From contig WION01000003.1 in NCBI GenBank assembly GCA_015039365.1, positions 62,001 through 126,000 on the forward strand: DNA of 64,000 bases. Reading direction: 5' to 3'. Source of the stretch: Amanita rubescens. Lineage: Eukaryota > Basidiomycota > Agaricomycetes > Agaricales > Amanitaceae. Below, in pieces: positions 1 through 12,409 of the stretch. The notes beneath the pieces were generated by a model. The model was not told where the DNA came from and ran no database searches. It saw nothing but the letters and a program-made list of their open reading frames with translations. Made by a program: the position numbers and the translations under genes. Each line of letters opens with the position of its first letter. Within the stretch, counting starts at the first letter, position 1.

Positions 1-2
1 TT

Positions 3-721
3 GGATCGAAACACAAGCGTTCGTCGGCCCGTACGCGCAGCAAGAGCAGGATGATCGAGCAACCACCGGTTGTCTACGACCCTGAAGAAGGCTGGGACGA
101 CAATACTTCGGAGAAGGGCAGGATTCTGGAGTACCCTGGTGGCCAAGAGAAGATGCGACGTGAGTAAATCCCGTCAATACTTCCAATACCAACCTCTAAT
201 ACCAAACAGGGATTGCATTCACTTCGAGTATGTTCGAACCGCAGCTGGCTGCCAACAATGAATGGTCATATCAAAAAATCTTTGGTGACGGTGATTTTAT
301 TGCGTCGGGGCAACTGACCATCCCTGTGGCTGGTCGGAAACCTAGTAAAAGCTCGAAGGATAATACTTATGCAAGTTCATCTTCCTGCCTGCGCGTAGAA
401 TGTACTGATGATGTGAAACGCTAGATATTTTACATCGCGGAGGGTGCCGTCAACTTCAAAGTACATGACACAAGTTTCGTATTAGCAACAGGAGCGATGA
501 TAATGGTGCCGCGAGGTGAGGAAAGACAATACTTCAACGCCTTCCATCAAATGACGACTATCCTTCCGTTAGGCAATACGTACTACATTGAGAACATTGC
601 TGACCGGGAAGCCAAGCTGGTGTTCACTCAAGCACGAAAACTTGCTCCCAACGAAGAGGAAATCCAGCACCAACAAATGGTCAATAACCGACGATCCATC
701 GAATTTGGCATACAGTGGTGA
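3..721 (+). CDS. MIF2: CENP-C/Mif2-like inner kinetochore protein, 3' part
   Basis: The 3' end of a gene that begins before the window. Four exons were joined by eye: up to 159, 210-370, 425-515 and 573-721. The phases fit and the stop is at 719-721. The product ends in the cupin-like dimerisation domain of CENP-C/Mif2, seen as QKIFGDGDF, GQLTIP, GAVNFKVHDTSFVLATG, VPRGNTYYIENI and FTQARK. CENP-C binds CENP-A nucleosomes and links them to the outer kinetochore. A basic stretch (KRSSARTRSKSR) precedes the domain, where the CENP-C motif region would lie. The second intron (371-424) uses a GC donor (GCAAGT); homology supports it because it joins DNTY directly to IFYIAEG. The N-terminal part of the protein is outside the window. 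Identification rests on remembered family motifs and is fairly secure. Confidence 0.85.
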
Positions 722-1354
722 GTTGACTCCCGTTCACCCGCCACAACTTGCGCTGACCTGAACGATAGATTAACTTTTGCATATTTTCATTTTTATTTCC
801 ACGATCGAGGAAAACGTAGGACATCTCGCAAGGCTATGCGGCTAGCCACGATAATTTTGCTCGCTGCTTATGATTATTTTATCGGGGTTCTTTTTTTTCA
901 TGTCCTTCTGCACTGTATACCTACACAGCATCCCGCGCTACGAATTGCAACTCTGTATTGTTTCCAAGTATAATTCAAAGATACAGCACTATCCATTCGT
1001 GCAGCAGTACTGGTGTGAGGTCTAGGCAATGCTATGATATTTACCGAATTGCCGTCCACACAGTGCGGATGTTCATACTAATATAGAGGTACACGAACTT
1101 GTTGGGAGATGAGCCTGCAAGGTGCTAACAATGGACGAAATGAGATCGATGTGGTCGGGCGTTAAGAGATTATAAGCGTGGGCGCGTGCTTCGAATCAAC
1201 CGCATCCTGGATTACACTTGCAGCTCGAATGTCCGGATCGACGATTTATTATCTTGTAAGTTACCAGGACATCGTCTGCGAACTCTGTTGCATTTCCAGC
1301 TTGCTGCACACGTCATTCAACGGTTGAATTCGACGTTCCCGCATACACATCTCG
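722..1354. other. Intergenic, no gene seen
   Basis: AT-rich 3' flank of the CENP-C gene. Short pyrimidine tracts follow the stop. I see no coding signal, RNA gene or repeat. Confidence 0.5.
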
Positions 1355-1540
1355 TTGCTAGCATACCGGGAACCGGGAAGAAGTGTCCAAGAGCATATAG
1401 AATCCCCCGGAGGTGGCATGGAGGGCGATATCGTCAACTTCCCTCTGATCGAGATGACTCTGCGCGTACCAAAAGACTCCGCCGTCCCGCTTTGTTCGAA
1501 GCGCAAGCATTCGTCGGCCTGTGCTCATGGCATTGAATAG
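1355..1540 (+). pseudogene. Relic of a CENP-C coding segment
   Basis: The end of this stretch (about 1492-1526) resembles the first 35 bases of the window, which are CENP-C coding. Both read roughly as S-K-(R/H)-K-(H/R)-S-S-A, with about three quarters of the bases matching. The open frame upstream (GDIVNFPLIEMTLRVP) may correspond to CENP-C exons that lie before the window, but this cannot be checked here. The copy sits about 0.6 kb downstream of the real gene in the same orientation, lacks the cupin domain, and soon runs into stops. I read it as a decayed partial tandem copy. Confidence 0.4.
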
Positions 1541-2019
1541 TAAGTGATCAAGGGTGGCTAAGGGAAGGGTCGTGATATAGTTGCGAACCTTCCGTTTCAT
1601 AATTTCATTTGTGTTACTGCAACACCTGTTCCTGTCCAGGTCCCGAGCGAAACTTAAATTGGTGCGTGGATCGTCTTTTTTTAAGAGTTCAGACAAGGGA
1701 GGCCTACGTATATTCTTTGAGCATTTCAAGTTTTAAAAAATCAATTAAACTACGAGCGAGCGCCAGTCAAGTAAAATTACATCAAGTCGGGTTTTAATAA
1801 TGCAAAAGGCAAAATTTAATCATATATCGTGTCAATCCACATCCAATTCTGATGAGACATTAGTTAGTAATATTGAGGACCCTAACGGCCAAGTAAAGAG
1901 TGAGGACTAAAGGGAAGATGAACGAACGAATGTTGTTACAGGTACTAGTGCTGTGCCGTGTTCCAGTGGGGGTTGGGCGATGAACCAACCCTCGGGGTAT
2001 ATTACGCGGCCCCACGCCA
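1541..2019. other. Intergenic, no gene seen
   Basis: AT-rich spacer with short open frames only. Nothing recognisable on either strand. Confidence 0.4.
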
Positions 2020-3317
2020 TCAAATATGTGGCACGAAGGTTGTCCAAGACGGTGTCACGTATGCGTTATATGGCAGATTACGGAGCGCAAGGACTGCGAG
2101 GGCAAGGAGAGATATCCTTGCTAAAGCATAGATGGCAGCAACTAAAACAGATTGTCGAGTAATCCAGCATCCCAGATCAAAATACCGCCCTATCCATCCT
2201 ATATCATGTATCATTTTGGCTGCAATTCCCAGCAGAATCCCTACGCCGGGTGCAGCTGTGACGATAACGGCTGAAATCCTCCAGCATTGGGACTCAATGT
2301 CACTTGGGAAATCCCCGTACCATGCGAGGCAATGAACCGCTCCAAACATTCCCCCAATAATGATACCACATATAATCAGGACAGCTGCCTCCCAAGATAC
2401 GAGGTGACGAGTAGTCGTCACGGCGTTGAGGTAGATGCCCAGTCTGACTTCGCATTGGTAGCCGCTGTCGTACTGAGTGTTCCTTAAGGCCGAAAGCTAC
2501 GAGGCTCTTTTCTGCCGCCGCTGCCGAACCATCTCCGTGGTTGTGAACCTGCGAGTCGTTTGCTGATGGGATAGACATCAAATGGAAATTTGACATTCCT
2601 GGGCTTATTCCACCAGCACCAGTATATGAAGAGACTGAGGATCGTGTGCCCAAGAGTGGTAAGCTCCAATTTCGTCAGTGAGAGACCCTGGATACCACGA
2701 ATGAAAACCTGCAGTGTAAACCACAGCGTTTGAATGACAACAATTGTTTTCGCGACGAAATCCCCTTTGCTCCTGTCTTCGATTTCAGTCCACAGGGATG
2801 CTCAGCATGTGTTTATGACTCTGGGGAATCGGTAGTTTGATACTGAGACGATGAAGGGTCCCGTCGGCATTTATTACCTGGAAACCCCTCATGTTCAATA
2901 ACTGTGCGTGCGTTTCCGTCCATTCACATTCTGGGTGATCCTCTAGTAGGCATCAGCGACGACGAAATTGCATGAGTAAAGACACTCTTACGCATGATCC
3001 TCGTCAGTTTCTCGCAGCTGTTGATCCAATCGAGAAAAGCACACCAGAGAATAATCTCTGGTGCTAAGCAGTGCGACGAGTACAATTGCCATGCGTTTCT
3101 CCAAGATGTCATTAATCGTGCGCATCCTCCACCAAGGCTCATATGGATCTCCTGGCACATCCGGGTGCGATGCGACCCACGTACACAGAAATACCGTCGA
3201 TGCACAGCTTACGATGATATTCAGAAGAGTGCGACAGTGATGAATATCGTCGCAAACAATGGTAGGCAGGATAATTGAGGAATTACTAGCGACGAGAATG
3301 GCGGGAAGATTGACCAT
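2020..3317 (-). pseudogene. Agaricomycete multi-pass membrane protein, frame-broken
   Basis: The pieces line up with a large Agaricomycete family of uncharacterised polytopic membrane proteins. From the N-terminus they are CDDIHHCRTLLNIIVSC and FLCTWVASHPDVP (about 3270-3150), LAPEIILWCAFLDW, ECEWTETHAQLLNMRGF, DRSKGDF, LELTTLGHTIL with WWNKPRNV (about 2600), and GGMFGAVHCLAWYGDFP leading to the terminal TPSWTTFVPHI (stop near 2020). The start chosen is the ATG at 3317 in a CCACCATGG context. The frame changes near 3065, where one extra base splits VALL from APEIIL, and again near 2780. A further break is likely between about 2580 and 2480. At least the first cannot be explained by an intron. 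It is either a pseudogene or carries sequencing errors. Molecular function of the family is unknown. Confidence 0.6.
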
Positions 3318-4633
3318 GGTGGGTCCCGTATGACAAGATTTGAGAGTGAGGTTAGTGATGATCTTCGAGGAGGGTGGAGTCACATACGAATTGCTTAGCA
3401 CTGGTTTTCATGCCATATATACCATTCGGGACACTCAATGCAGGAAGTAAACCTCATGTTCTTGGCATAAGCGCCGTTCTGTAGTAAATCGGTCCACCTC
3501 TGCCATTTGTGGATTTCTTAATGATGGACTCACCAGTCCCGTGATAGTGCATCCCGTTAAAGACCCACACTCGGGCCTTATGGTTTGATGAATACACGAA
3601 AATTGCTGTGGAGAACCCATACACCTACAGTCGCACACATACTTGTAACGAACACGCAGTTGCGTTGCATATGAACACGAGCAGTTGAGCGACCGTAATT
3701 GGTTAGTCGAAACCCTGGCTTTCCTAAATGCGATAAGATTGTGATGCTCTTGCAATATTAATGTCAGTCGATGTTTGTTGATCGCGATCAGATCGATATG
3801 TTCCGCCGTAACACCGCTGGACGTACTATTCAAGGTAAAAAGGGGATCAGTTATATTAATTATTCTGATCGTTGCATGATTGCATGATTGCATGGGAAGC
3901 CCATTATTACTTACCTTGTAGATTCAAGACCAGCTGAGATCAAATTCCGGCAATGCGCGTTCGCTAAAAATCGAAAGGAAGCTCGTCACATGAGGCATAA
4001 GACAGGCAATGGCATACGCAAGGCCGCTAATGACGCGTGAAATTTGAGGACGCGACCGTAAAGATATACCAATCACGCCGGGTGTAACGTCATTCAAGTT
4101 GCTGTTTCGTCCGGTTCTGGTATCCTTATACCATCACTAAGAAAAAAAAGCAGTAAACTGCAGCGATCAAGGGAGTAAAGCGCTACTAGTATTAGTATAC
4201 ACCCTTGGGACTCTAGTTGGAATGAGCTAATGCGCAAACCTGAAGTCCAACCGTCTATTACCCGTGTCCTTAAGGTAATGGAGGCACAAAAAAAGTCTGA
4301 GAGATTCCTCTGCTACCAGAACACCATCTTACCTCCACTGACATGGCGTCCCATATCTTATCACGCTGGTAGTTGCGCCGTAGCTTCGTGCCAGGATAGT
4401 ATAACTTTAGTCATGTAGAGTGTGCGTTTATTGCAGCTGTGACAAATGAGCTGCGAGGTCCCTGGAGGCGCAATGACAAACGTACCCCATATCATAATTC
4501 CCCAATCTATTTTCGAACTAAAGCTCGTAATAGCCAGCAATACAGACGAGAATTGGGACTGCAATATGGTATTAGAACATGAATCCAAGTGGTGGCTGTG
4601 TCCGATGTCGCCTTTGATGCAACGACCGATGCG
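3318..4633. other. Intergenic, no convincing gene
   Basis: The spacer is shared by the divergent membrane-protein gene and IML1, so it should hold both promoters. A 152-codon minus-strand frame at 3435-3893 has no recognisable motif. No repeat or RNA gene seen. Confidence 0.4.
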
Positions 4634-7600
4634 ATGACCACTTCACGCGCTGAATCACAGCAGTCTCACTTTGGCAGGCGCAGGTCAAATACAACTCAGT
4701 CAATCCTGCGCCAGGTCCCACCAACTATCACTCCCCTCAAGGTTGGAGAGTCAAAACCTTCCAATCTATGGGTTCACGATATCAAGGACTCGCCCTCCAT
4801 CCTCTTCAATCACTCCTGGTGGCCTGGCGTCGCCGAGGGTGACCTCCTTCGGGTCGTGAGCGTTAATGCAGGAGTAGACTCGTCCTTTCTATTTGTTGTA
4901 CCGAAGGAAGACGGATCCGCGAAACCCCAGTTACAGGTCAGTATCTGTCGTTCCAGAGTTCTGTACCGCGTTCATTTTGATTGCAGATCTCTGTCCCGGA
5001 ACCTATGGCAAATGCATTTGGACTGAGGAATTATGGAGAAATCAATGTCACGAAGGTTGGTTGTATGATTCGATTCTATCATGTATGCTAATTGTGTTTC
5101 AGGTGGATAAGGCATGTTGCACGGCAGACTACGTGGAGTTCGTCTTCCAGGACCAATACTTGGGACGTAACGAGATGTGGCGCCTTTCACAGCACTTGGT
5201 TGGCCAATGCATATATAAGAATCAAGAGATCCCCTTCCTCAACTCCATAGCTGTAAAGATACAGGCTATATACATTGGCGGGAAGAAGGTACATGTTTTC
5301 GCCTAATTCTTAGTGCTTCTCTCATTTAACTTTAGGTATCATCTGCTTGTGTGACGACAACGACAAAAGCCATATACAGGTCTCTCTCCGCCAAAGTCAC
5401 GATTTTCATTCAAGTATGTCAAGAACTATGGGAATTTGCCGGAGATGGAGAACGCCACAACGAAAAGATTGTACATTCGTTCCTGCCCGCGTTATTCAAC
5501 AAGTGGAAAGAGGCGGGGACCAACCATATTGTCACAATCGTTCTGATATCGCGCGTGTACTATGACGAATCCGAAATAGACTATGCAGCTGGTCCTCTCC
5601 GACGCGATGATGAAGGTCGCTGGTATAAAGACTTTTACAAAGTGATTACAGACCTCGAAGTCATCTACGAGTGGAAGCCGACGCTCGTCAGTCTGAAAAA
5701 CTCCTTCTGGGATTTTCAACGTGATATCTTGCTGGCACATCATTATCACCGAGCAACTCAGGAATTCATCAATGGGACCCTCTCCACCCGTTCGGCTCGT
5801 TGGACGGTTGTCCTATGCCCACGACGGTCCGATATTGGAAGCTCTAACCTGGCTCTTAATCCATCTGAGGAGCATTACATTGACCGTTCTCTATCACTAA
5901 CCGGGGCCTATGACATTAATTATCAGCCCAGGAGCAGGCTACTTCCGGGTGTCCAAAAAATTGCTTCGATTGACGACAACGCGCATTCTCGATCAGGGCT
6001 TCCTCTTGAATCTCGTCCTTCTGACCAACCCACCCTTGCATCAGAGTCCTATATTCAGTTTTCAGGGATTAGACACCGGCACCAAGCCTGATGCTAATGG
6101 AAAATTTGGTCCCCACACTTTCGATCCACTCTGGGACGGAGATGACGACTTCCCAGCCAACGCTACTAATCAGAAGAAATTTTGGTGGGAGCCATTTTGG
6201 ATCTCAACCACCTACTGGGATATACACAAGGATCTTCCGTTTCGGCAGGATAGGTAATGTTTGCGTTCCGATGATATGAGCTTGGCGCTGATACTTCTTC
6301 AAGATTTGTGCCTAGAGCCAAAATGCATGGAATGCAGATGCTAGGTCTATTGGGGCCTGGTGTTATTTCAGCTATCGAGGTCCCGTACTTGCCTCCCTCG
6401 GTGGATCCCTCCACGGGTTTATCTAATATCGAAGATTCATTGATGCGCGCCGAAGCAGAGAAGTTTGACTTGGAGATTTTCAACCCCAGAGAAGTGAAAA
6501 GGGAGTCGACCACGGGCTCAGTCAGAAGTACGGGAGAAAGACGCCAGCGCAACTCTTCAACGTTGGTAACTGGCTTCCAGCCAATTGAGGAAAGCCCCAA
6601 TAGGCCTGTAGTAGAGTTGCCTCCTGTGGAGTCTAAAGAACCGTCCGAAACCAGTACTCTTGTCTCCCAATCCAAGACAACAATGAAAAAATCGCCTTCC
6701 CAGACGTCAATGCGATCCATCCAGTCACATAGATCAACGGGAGCAGGATCGTTAAAGTCACCTGCCAAAGGATCATTGGCCTCCAAGCTTACGCCAGCCT
6801 GGCTTTTCAATCCTTTCCGAACGACGCCTAGTGAACCACAAACATCTCAGGTTTCCGCGTCGGCCATCTCCAGTCGCCCTCATCGTGCGTCAAATTCATC
6901 TACTCCGACAGCGGCTGTGCCAGCAAAGCCATCTCCTGCGAAATCTCCTACTGCTGTGCCAATTAGCCAGTCTCCATCCCCAATGGCGATCAGGAAGCCC
7001 ACCCCTAGTACTATGGGCCGGTCATCGAACCTGAGTCGAACATTCGAAGAAGAAACGCATCTCGGCTATCGTGGGTCGGTAATGCGGCGTTCTCCTATGA
7101 ACACACCTCCACGCGATGACGGATTGGCGTTCAAGCGCCGAAGTTTCCCCACTACTCACCCCGTCGCCAGCGCATCCTCCTCGTCGCCTGGGTCATCCAC
7201 TAACCCAAATCGGACGAGATCACACGTGTCATATACGCAATCTTCCCTTGCACGCAGATGGGAGCATATGCTGCCGCAGAAGCTGCACAAGCACGATATA
7301 AAATGGGACGCGCTTGTGACCCCGCCATGTCTTCCGTTGACGGTTGAGTATTTCCCAACTCAAACCGAGCTGGACTATGCATACGAGGTATTCTCGTACG
7401 ATTTCGTGGTCGATCCAAGTGAAATGCGCTCGTTCTTCGTTGAACCCCCCAATGTCACGGGCAACTCAGATGAAGTGCGGCGGGCGTGGGCACTGGCCGT
7501 TATGCGCGGGATGGCTGGTGTAAGACTGGCCCAAGGATTCCAATTCGTAGTCAGGTCGCCATCACAGAAGGTTGCTGAGCATCGGCAACAGCAAAAGCCT

Positions 7601-9608
7601 GACGAAAAACCCGCGGGAGCGTCGATGCGGAGGTTCCTAACCGCGGACGAGGATCCAATGCCAAAACTCACAGGAGCAGCAGAGGTACTGCGCTCTGCAT
7701 TGGACCCTGTATACCTGAGCATGAGTAACGAAATACACCGTCTTTCGTACACCGGCGAAGCTATACAGGTGCGCAGATATGTGCGCAGGATGCTTCCAGC
7801 CAAATCTTTCGAATATCATTGTTTGATTTGGCCTAAACTTGGAGGTAATCCGTCCCTTTCTCCGTTGTGTCCATTTTCCGAGCGAGTTGAATCCATAGGT
7901 GGATACACTGAACTGTCAACGACGTTTTCATCGCATGGATTGGAAAACTATGGATGGAACCGGTAAGTTGCAAGTCCAGAGCTTAGCCAAGTGTTAATGA
8001 GGGTGTACTAGGATCGATATGCTCGTCGCGGGCTATGAGCAGAATTTTAACGAGTCAATGCGTTACTGGAGGACTCGGTTCGTTGTCATACCGACGAGTG
8101 AACCTCCGACTGTGAATGCGGGACCTTCCGGTGAGAAGCTCAACGAGGAGGAGATCCGTCTCTTGGGGATGGAAAAGCTCGCAGAGCAGTTCACCAAGAT
8201 GCGTTGGCTCCCGCCGGATGAGCGTCCGGCGCCACCGCCCATCCGATTCCTTCCTACCACGCTTGACCCGGTAGCTTGCATTATGGATGAACCTCTGATG
8301 GAGCAGTTGGACTCTATACACGCCGCAGGGCCTCTCAAGAAGAAAATGAAATCCGAACGTGAGATTGGGGATATGTCCCTTGCGGCGATTGCAAAGGCCT
8401 ATGCGGGAGGAAGACGGAGTGCCGATTAAAAACAACCATTGGCATCGGAGACAATATCCAAACTCGTTCACCGGCTTTGACTTTGTCTCGTGGCTTGTGA
8501 GGGAGTTTCGGGACGTGTCGTCAAGGGTTCAAGGAGCAGAGTTGGGAGCCAAGCTCCAGGATCAGGGTCTGTTCGAACATTGCAGAGGGTCTCATGGGTT
8601 CTTGGACGGGTGAGTACGGGAGGTAATTATTGGCAAGAGATTAATCAAGCGATGGTTTGGCAGGCATTACTTTTACCGTCTCAAAGGCGAATACTCTGTG
8701 CCTATGACGCCGAAAGGATGGTTTAGAAGGCATACTGCGACCGAAGAAAGTATGGTTCGGTCAGGACACTACCCTTCCAGCGCTGCAAAACCCAAACCTG
8801 GACGCAAGAAGCGTCTTATTCTCAGTCAAAGCATGGTTGTTGACGTGGACGTGAACAAGGCATGTGATCACTTCCAGCCTGAGTCTAAAAAACTCGCTCA
8901 CTGATGCGCTGTTTCTGCAGCGGAGTGATCAGGCAGAATCGGTCGTATTGCATCATGATATTATACACAACCCGGCCACCGTATTCCACTTTGAGCTGCA
9001 CTGGATCGGTACTACTGCTAAATGCATCGAGGACACGGTGCGGCAGTGGAACCGAGCGACCGATCGATATGGGCTCAGGCTTGTGGAAGCAGTACGTGGT
9101 CCAGATCCACGATATCCGGGATCGTAATGCATTCCAATCGTGCTTCCCGCTACGGCTGGTGATCCAACCGCCAGTGGTCCCTGATCTTGAGAAGAGGGTG
9201 CCGGAAGGAACGCAGACTGCGCATTACTTTGAGTATGCTTTGCTGCGCCGCTTTGGGTTTATCCTGGACGTGGAAGCAGCAGGATCGTACCCCGAGCAAA
9301 TCGACGCTGTCTATTCATACAGGCGCTGGCCATACAAGTACTCGCAGTTTATTCATCGGTCGGGTGTTGCATTTGTGCAAGTTCTCGGCGGAGCTCAAGG
9401 GTTCATATTCTTAACGAATAGGTTGATGGGGCCCGGGCGCATGGGGGTAATCAAGAACAAAGATAATGGGCCGGCAAGCTCGGCCGAAGAGTTGAGGATT
9501 GAACTGCAGAACTTTTGCGCTGACCCGGATGCGTTGAATGCATTTTATGATGAGGAGCTGGCGAGTCTTGGACATGCTCCGGAAGATCCTCCTCCGTTGA
9601 TAATTTAA
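4634..9608 (+). CDS. IML1: Iml1/DEPDC5, GATOR1 (SEACIT) subunit
   Basis: Iml1 is the GAP-bearing subunit of GATOR1/SEACIT, which inhibits TORC1 at the vacuole when amino acids are short. Exons read by eye: 4634-4936, 4987-5055, 5103-5288, 5336-6253, 6304-7844, 7899-7962, 8012-8609, 8664-8859 and 8921-9608. Diagnostic blocks are FQDQYLGRNEMWRLS, RSLSAKVTIFIQVCQELWEF, FLPALFNKWKEAGTNH, KFWWEPFWISTTYWDIH, SSHGLENYGWNR, a DEP domain around 8450-8740 (FDFVSWLVREF, FYRLKGEYSVPMTPKGW) and HHDIIHNPATVFHFELHW. A Ser/Pro-rich insert lies near 6500-7250. The intron at 8860-8920 has a GC donor. The frame breaks at about 5785, 5851, 5905, 8400 and 9092, each a single-base indel within conserved text, so this is either an uncorrected assembly or a recently dead gene. 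Family assignment is secure; intactness is not. Confidence 0.85.
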
Positions 9609-9689
9609 GGGAAATGTAGTAATGCATCTATAGTGTATATTATAATCAGTGTATGTATTCATGATATTAAAGAAGATCCTGAGCAGGAT

Positions 9690-9985
9690 TGCCGCCCCTT
9701 TCGTCCCGGCCGCGTCGGCACTCCTTCAACAAAACGATGGACGTGGCCACCATAGTCTTCGATCGACTTTTGTACTGGCTCGATGCGAAATACCACCCTT
9801 CCTGAGGTCGGGGATATGCAGGTTCCTGTTGGACCAGCTCACTTCCCGCATGAAAATGAAATGAGAGCTCTGCCGCGAAGAAGGCAATCTGATCACTGTA
9901 AAACGGCAGAAAAAAAAGGCTGGCGCAAGTAATATAGAACTGGTCGTTTCCGGTGGCCATGGCACGTCGCCAACGTCGCCTTGTC
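9690..9985 (-). pseudogene. PPKAPP-family relic (3' half)
   Basis: Minus-strand remnant of the paralog family seen intact at 56590 and 57697. It keeps the YYLRQPFFF-like block (9920-9890), then GSELVQQEP, and in another frame EPVQ..IEDYGGHVHR, which parallels EPVQDLVKDYDGHVHR of the intact copies. Stops and frame changes separate the blocks and the 5' half is missing. A 20-base string at about 10171-10190 (ATAATTATGATTACGTGTTG) recurs at 13902-13921 just upstream of another family copy, suggesting both came from one duplicated segment. Confidence 0.6.
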
Positions 9986-10549
9986 TCGTGACCCATTTGT
10001 CCGATGTCAGTCAGCGAGACGAGTCAATTGCCCATGAAGCAGGAATAATTAGCCAAACCTGTGGTCAGTAGACTTGCCGTTGTTAAATATTAAATGAGTC
10101 ATCCAAACACGTTGTCCCGGATCGTAACGTTAATTGCGTGGCATGAAGGCGAAAAGGCAGTAATGATGCGATAATTATGATTACGTGTTGAGTCCGCAAC
10201 CTCCAGTTCCGATACTCTTCAGTACCGACGATCTTGCACTGGGAGGCAAAAGAACTCTCTCAACGTGATCAATAAAGACAGTTGGTCGTGCATTATGTGT
10301 CTTTTCTCCTACTACTCGTGTATATTCTGTTTTAACATTCACTTCCTCCTGACTGAAAATCTTGCCCATTCATCAATGACAAATGTATCGGATGCCTCGC
10401 TTAGACAACAGGAGTAACATGAGAGCTGGAGCTGAAGGAACTAGGACACGTAGAAGACGGAATAGGTGCAGCACGGAAGGGGCACAGGAGGTACAGTGAT
10501 ACAGCAAGATGGATCGACTTTTTCAGGACAGATGAGCGAGTTGCAGACC
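9986..10549. other. Spacer, no gene seen
   Basis: Lies between the PPKAPP relic and the HNH gene. Apart from the 20-base string at 10171-10190 described with the neighbouring relic, I see nothing recognisable. Confidence 0.4.
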
Positions 10550-11849
10550 TCAATGGGTAGAGACTTTAGAGCTCCATGCTGCGATGGCCCGATTGCGTTC
10601 TTCATCCTCCATACGCTGTCGCTCTCTCGCCTCCGCAAGCTCGATAAAATAAGAGGGGTAAGGTGGGTTTGCTGATGTTTCTTTCGCAGTCAAAGTCAAA
10701 GTCACTCTCGTCATCTTCTGCTTCCTCTCTTGTACGGAATGGGAAGGAGAAATGGCGTATATTCTCAAATCCTTGATAATCAGGGGTAGCGAATCGTGTG
10801 AGAACAGCATTGGAGATAATTCCAATTGAAAACGCCAATTGGAGGGTTATTAGTGGGGAGTGTGATCAGGTGACCATGTAAAGGTAAATTTGGGTCATTG
10901 GGGGTTGACGGAAAGCCGTAAATATTCAGAGTTGCCTCATGAAAACTGTGGGCAACATATTGGTCCTGTCATCCCAATAATAATATGATAGAGATCAAAT
11001 GAAGGGAAACTTACGGGTCCGGAGTGCCAAAATCCCAAGCGGTAACGGTTCGCCAGCGAGTCCAATTGCTTAGCGAGGAGAATTCCAAAGCATAGGATCA
11101 AATCTAGTCACGTCGGCAGCATCCGAAACCAAGTGAAGCGTCGGACCACAGATCTGGTAGCAACATCACCAAGGCGCTTCGGGATCAAACGAGATGCGAT
11201 AACCATATCAAAGAATTGAGCTTCAGAGATAATGCATTGAGTGTCACGCCCACGTATCGCGTCGCGAAATGCATCAGCGTGTGGTTGCGAAGTGTTCGTT
11301 GTGACGGATTGCGCTTGACGAAGACTTATTTTGGAGAGTGTGATAAAAGCATTATTGTCCTGGGCGAAATTCATATATCGTCGGCCTCAACGGCTCCCCT
11401 TGCTGCACCTGCCTCCACTGCGCTGGAACCATATCCCTATTCCTCCACCATTCGACTGTATTCATCGTGAATGTAAATAATGAGCTGTTTCCGAGCGGCT
11501 CAAACATGAGCCTCGCCACCCGAATGAGCCAATCGACCGTTTCGCCTGCGAACGGACGCAGATCCTGAATGTCTTGTATGATCGCGAACAGATGGCCTCC
11601 TATGCCTGGAGGTGGTGGTAATGGGTCAGGGTCAGGTTGATCTGCCGTTGGAGCAGGGAGTTGATTCAGAAACTCCCTACTAACTCGGAGGTATAACAGT
11701 TGAGGTGGCCCAGGTGCCGAGGGTTGAGGGTCAGGTTTCTTGGCACGTGAGCGGCTACCTTTGGATGGTTTACCAGATTTTTTAGAAGTAGTAGATTTTT
11801 GAGCTGCAATGCGGGATGAACGCCTCCGTTCGGTCAGACGCGTCGTCAT
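10550..11849 (-). pseudogene. HNH-endonuclease-type protein, frame-broken
   Basis: The start ATG at 11849 opens a basic N-terminus (RRRSSRIAAQKS, then Lys/Ser-rich), followed by a middle region and an HNH-like domain: FRDAIRGRDTQC, then IASRLIPKRLGD, then FDPML, GILLAKQLDSLANRYRLGF, VAHSFHEATLNIYGF and PPIGVFNWNY. An intron near 10960-11015 fits. These blocks match a large basidiomycete family of HNH-domain proteins whose role is not established. Two problems stand out. The position that is usually His in the A-x-H-L-I-P-K-R motif is Arg (SRLIPKR). The blocks also sit in different frames, with indels near 11374, 11110, 11085, 10800 and 10688. It may be a pseudogene or contain read errors. Confidence 0.6.
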
Positions 11850-11925
11850 TCACAATAAGGACAAACAATACACGCATTAAGGTCTTACGCCCGCGTGCAC
11901 GCGGCCTTCCTGATTACCGTCCAAA

Positions 11926-12409
11926 TTACATTTGAGTCGAGTACCAACGCAGCGCGCAACGGATGAAAGAAACACGTGGATAATAATAATTTGGCCAGTT
12001 TCCTTCCACAGGGACGACAATCACATTTCCATACCAGGACCAAGATGTATTGCTCAGAATTTGATTTCTGAAGGGCGCGAGGCTCTCCTGGTCCATGTCG
12101 AAGATTGAAAAAACAGTCAAAGGTGTCACGGTCGTGCAGAAGAGATATCCGTATTCGGTGCTTTCTTGATCTCGACGCCCAATCTAATGCCTCACTGCGG
12201 TCACTCCGCCGCAAAGGGTACGATAGACGGTTGGTGACATCTGACACCGAAAAGAAGGCCCACTGAACGTAGAAGCACCAGGATGCCTAGAGAGTAAGAT
12301 TCAGATTTTAGGGTAATACAATCCTTTCTTTGGATCTCAGCTCGAAGTCCTTTCCATATTCGACACTGATGAGAGCGCGTTTTTGGAGGTTCTTCAAGTT
12401 TGCGGCCAT
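11926..12409 (-). CDS. Uncharacterised protein, possibly frame-broken
   Basis: An ATG at 12409 gives ANLKNLQKRALISVEYGKDF, and a second block reads EALDWASRSRKHRI, then VFSIFDMDQESLAPFRNQIL, SNTSWSWYGNVIVVPV and SFIRCALRWYSTQM with a stop at 11926. The blocks are in more than one frame, so introns or indels separate them. The composition looks coding, with regular Trp and hydrophobic spacing, and the tail recalls hypothetical proteins of other basidiomycetes. I cannot assign a family or function. It lies just upstream of the HNH gene on the same strand. Confidence 0.35.

Noticed and set aside
3435..3893. 152-codon minus-strand open frame upstream of the membrane-protein gene
   Set aside because: No family motif, no membrane helix, and the downstream gene has its own well-placed ATG at 3317.
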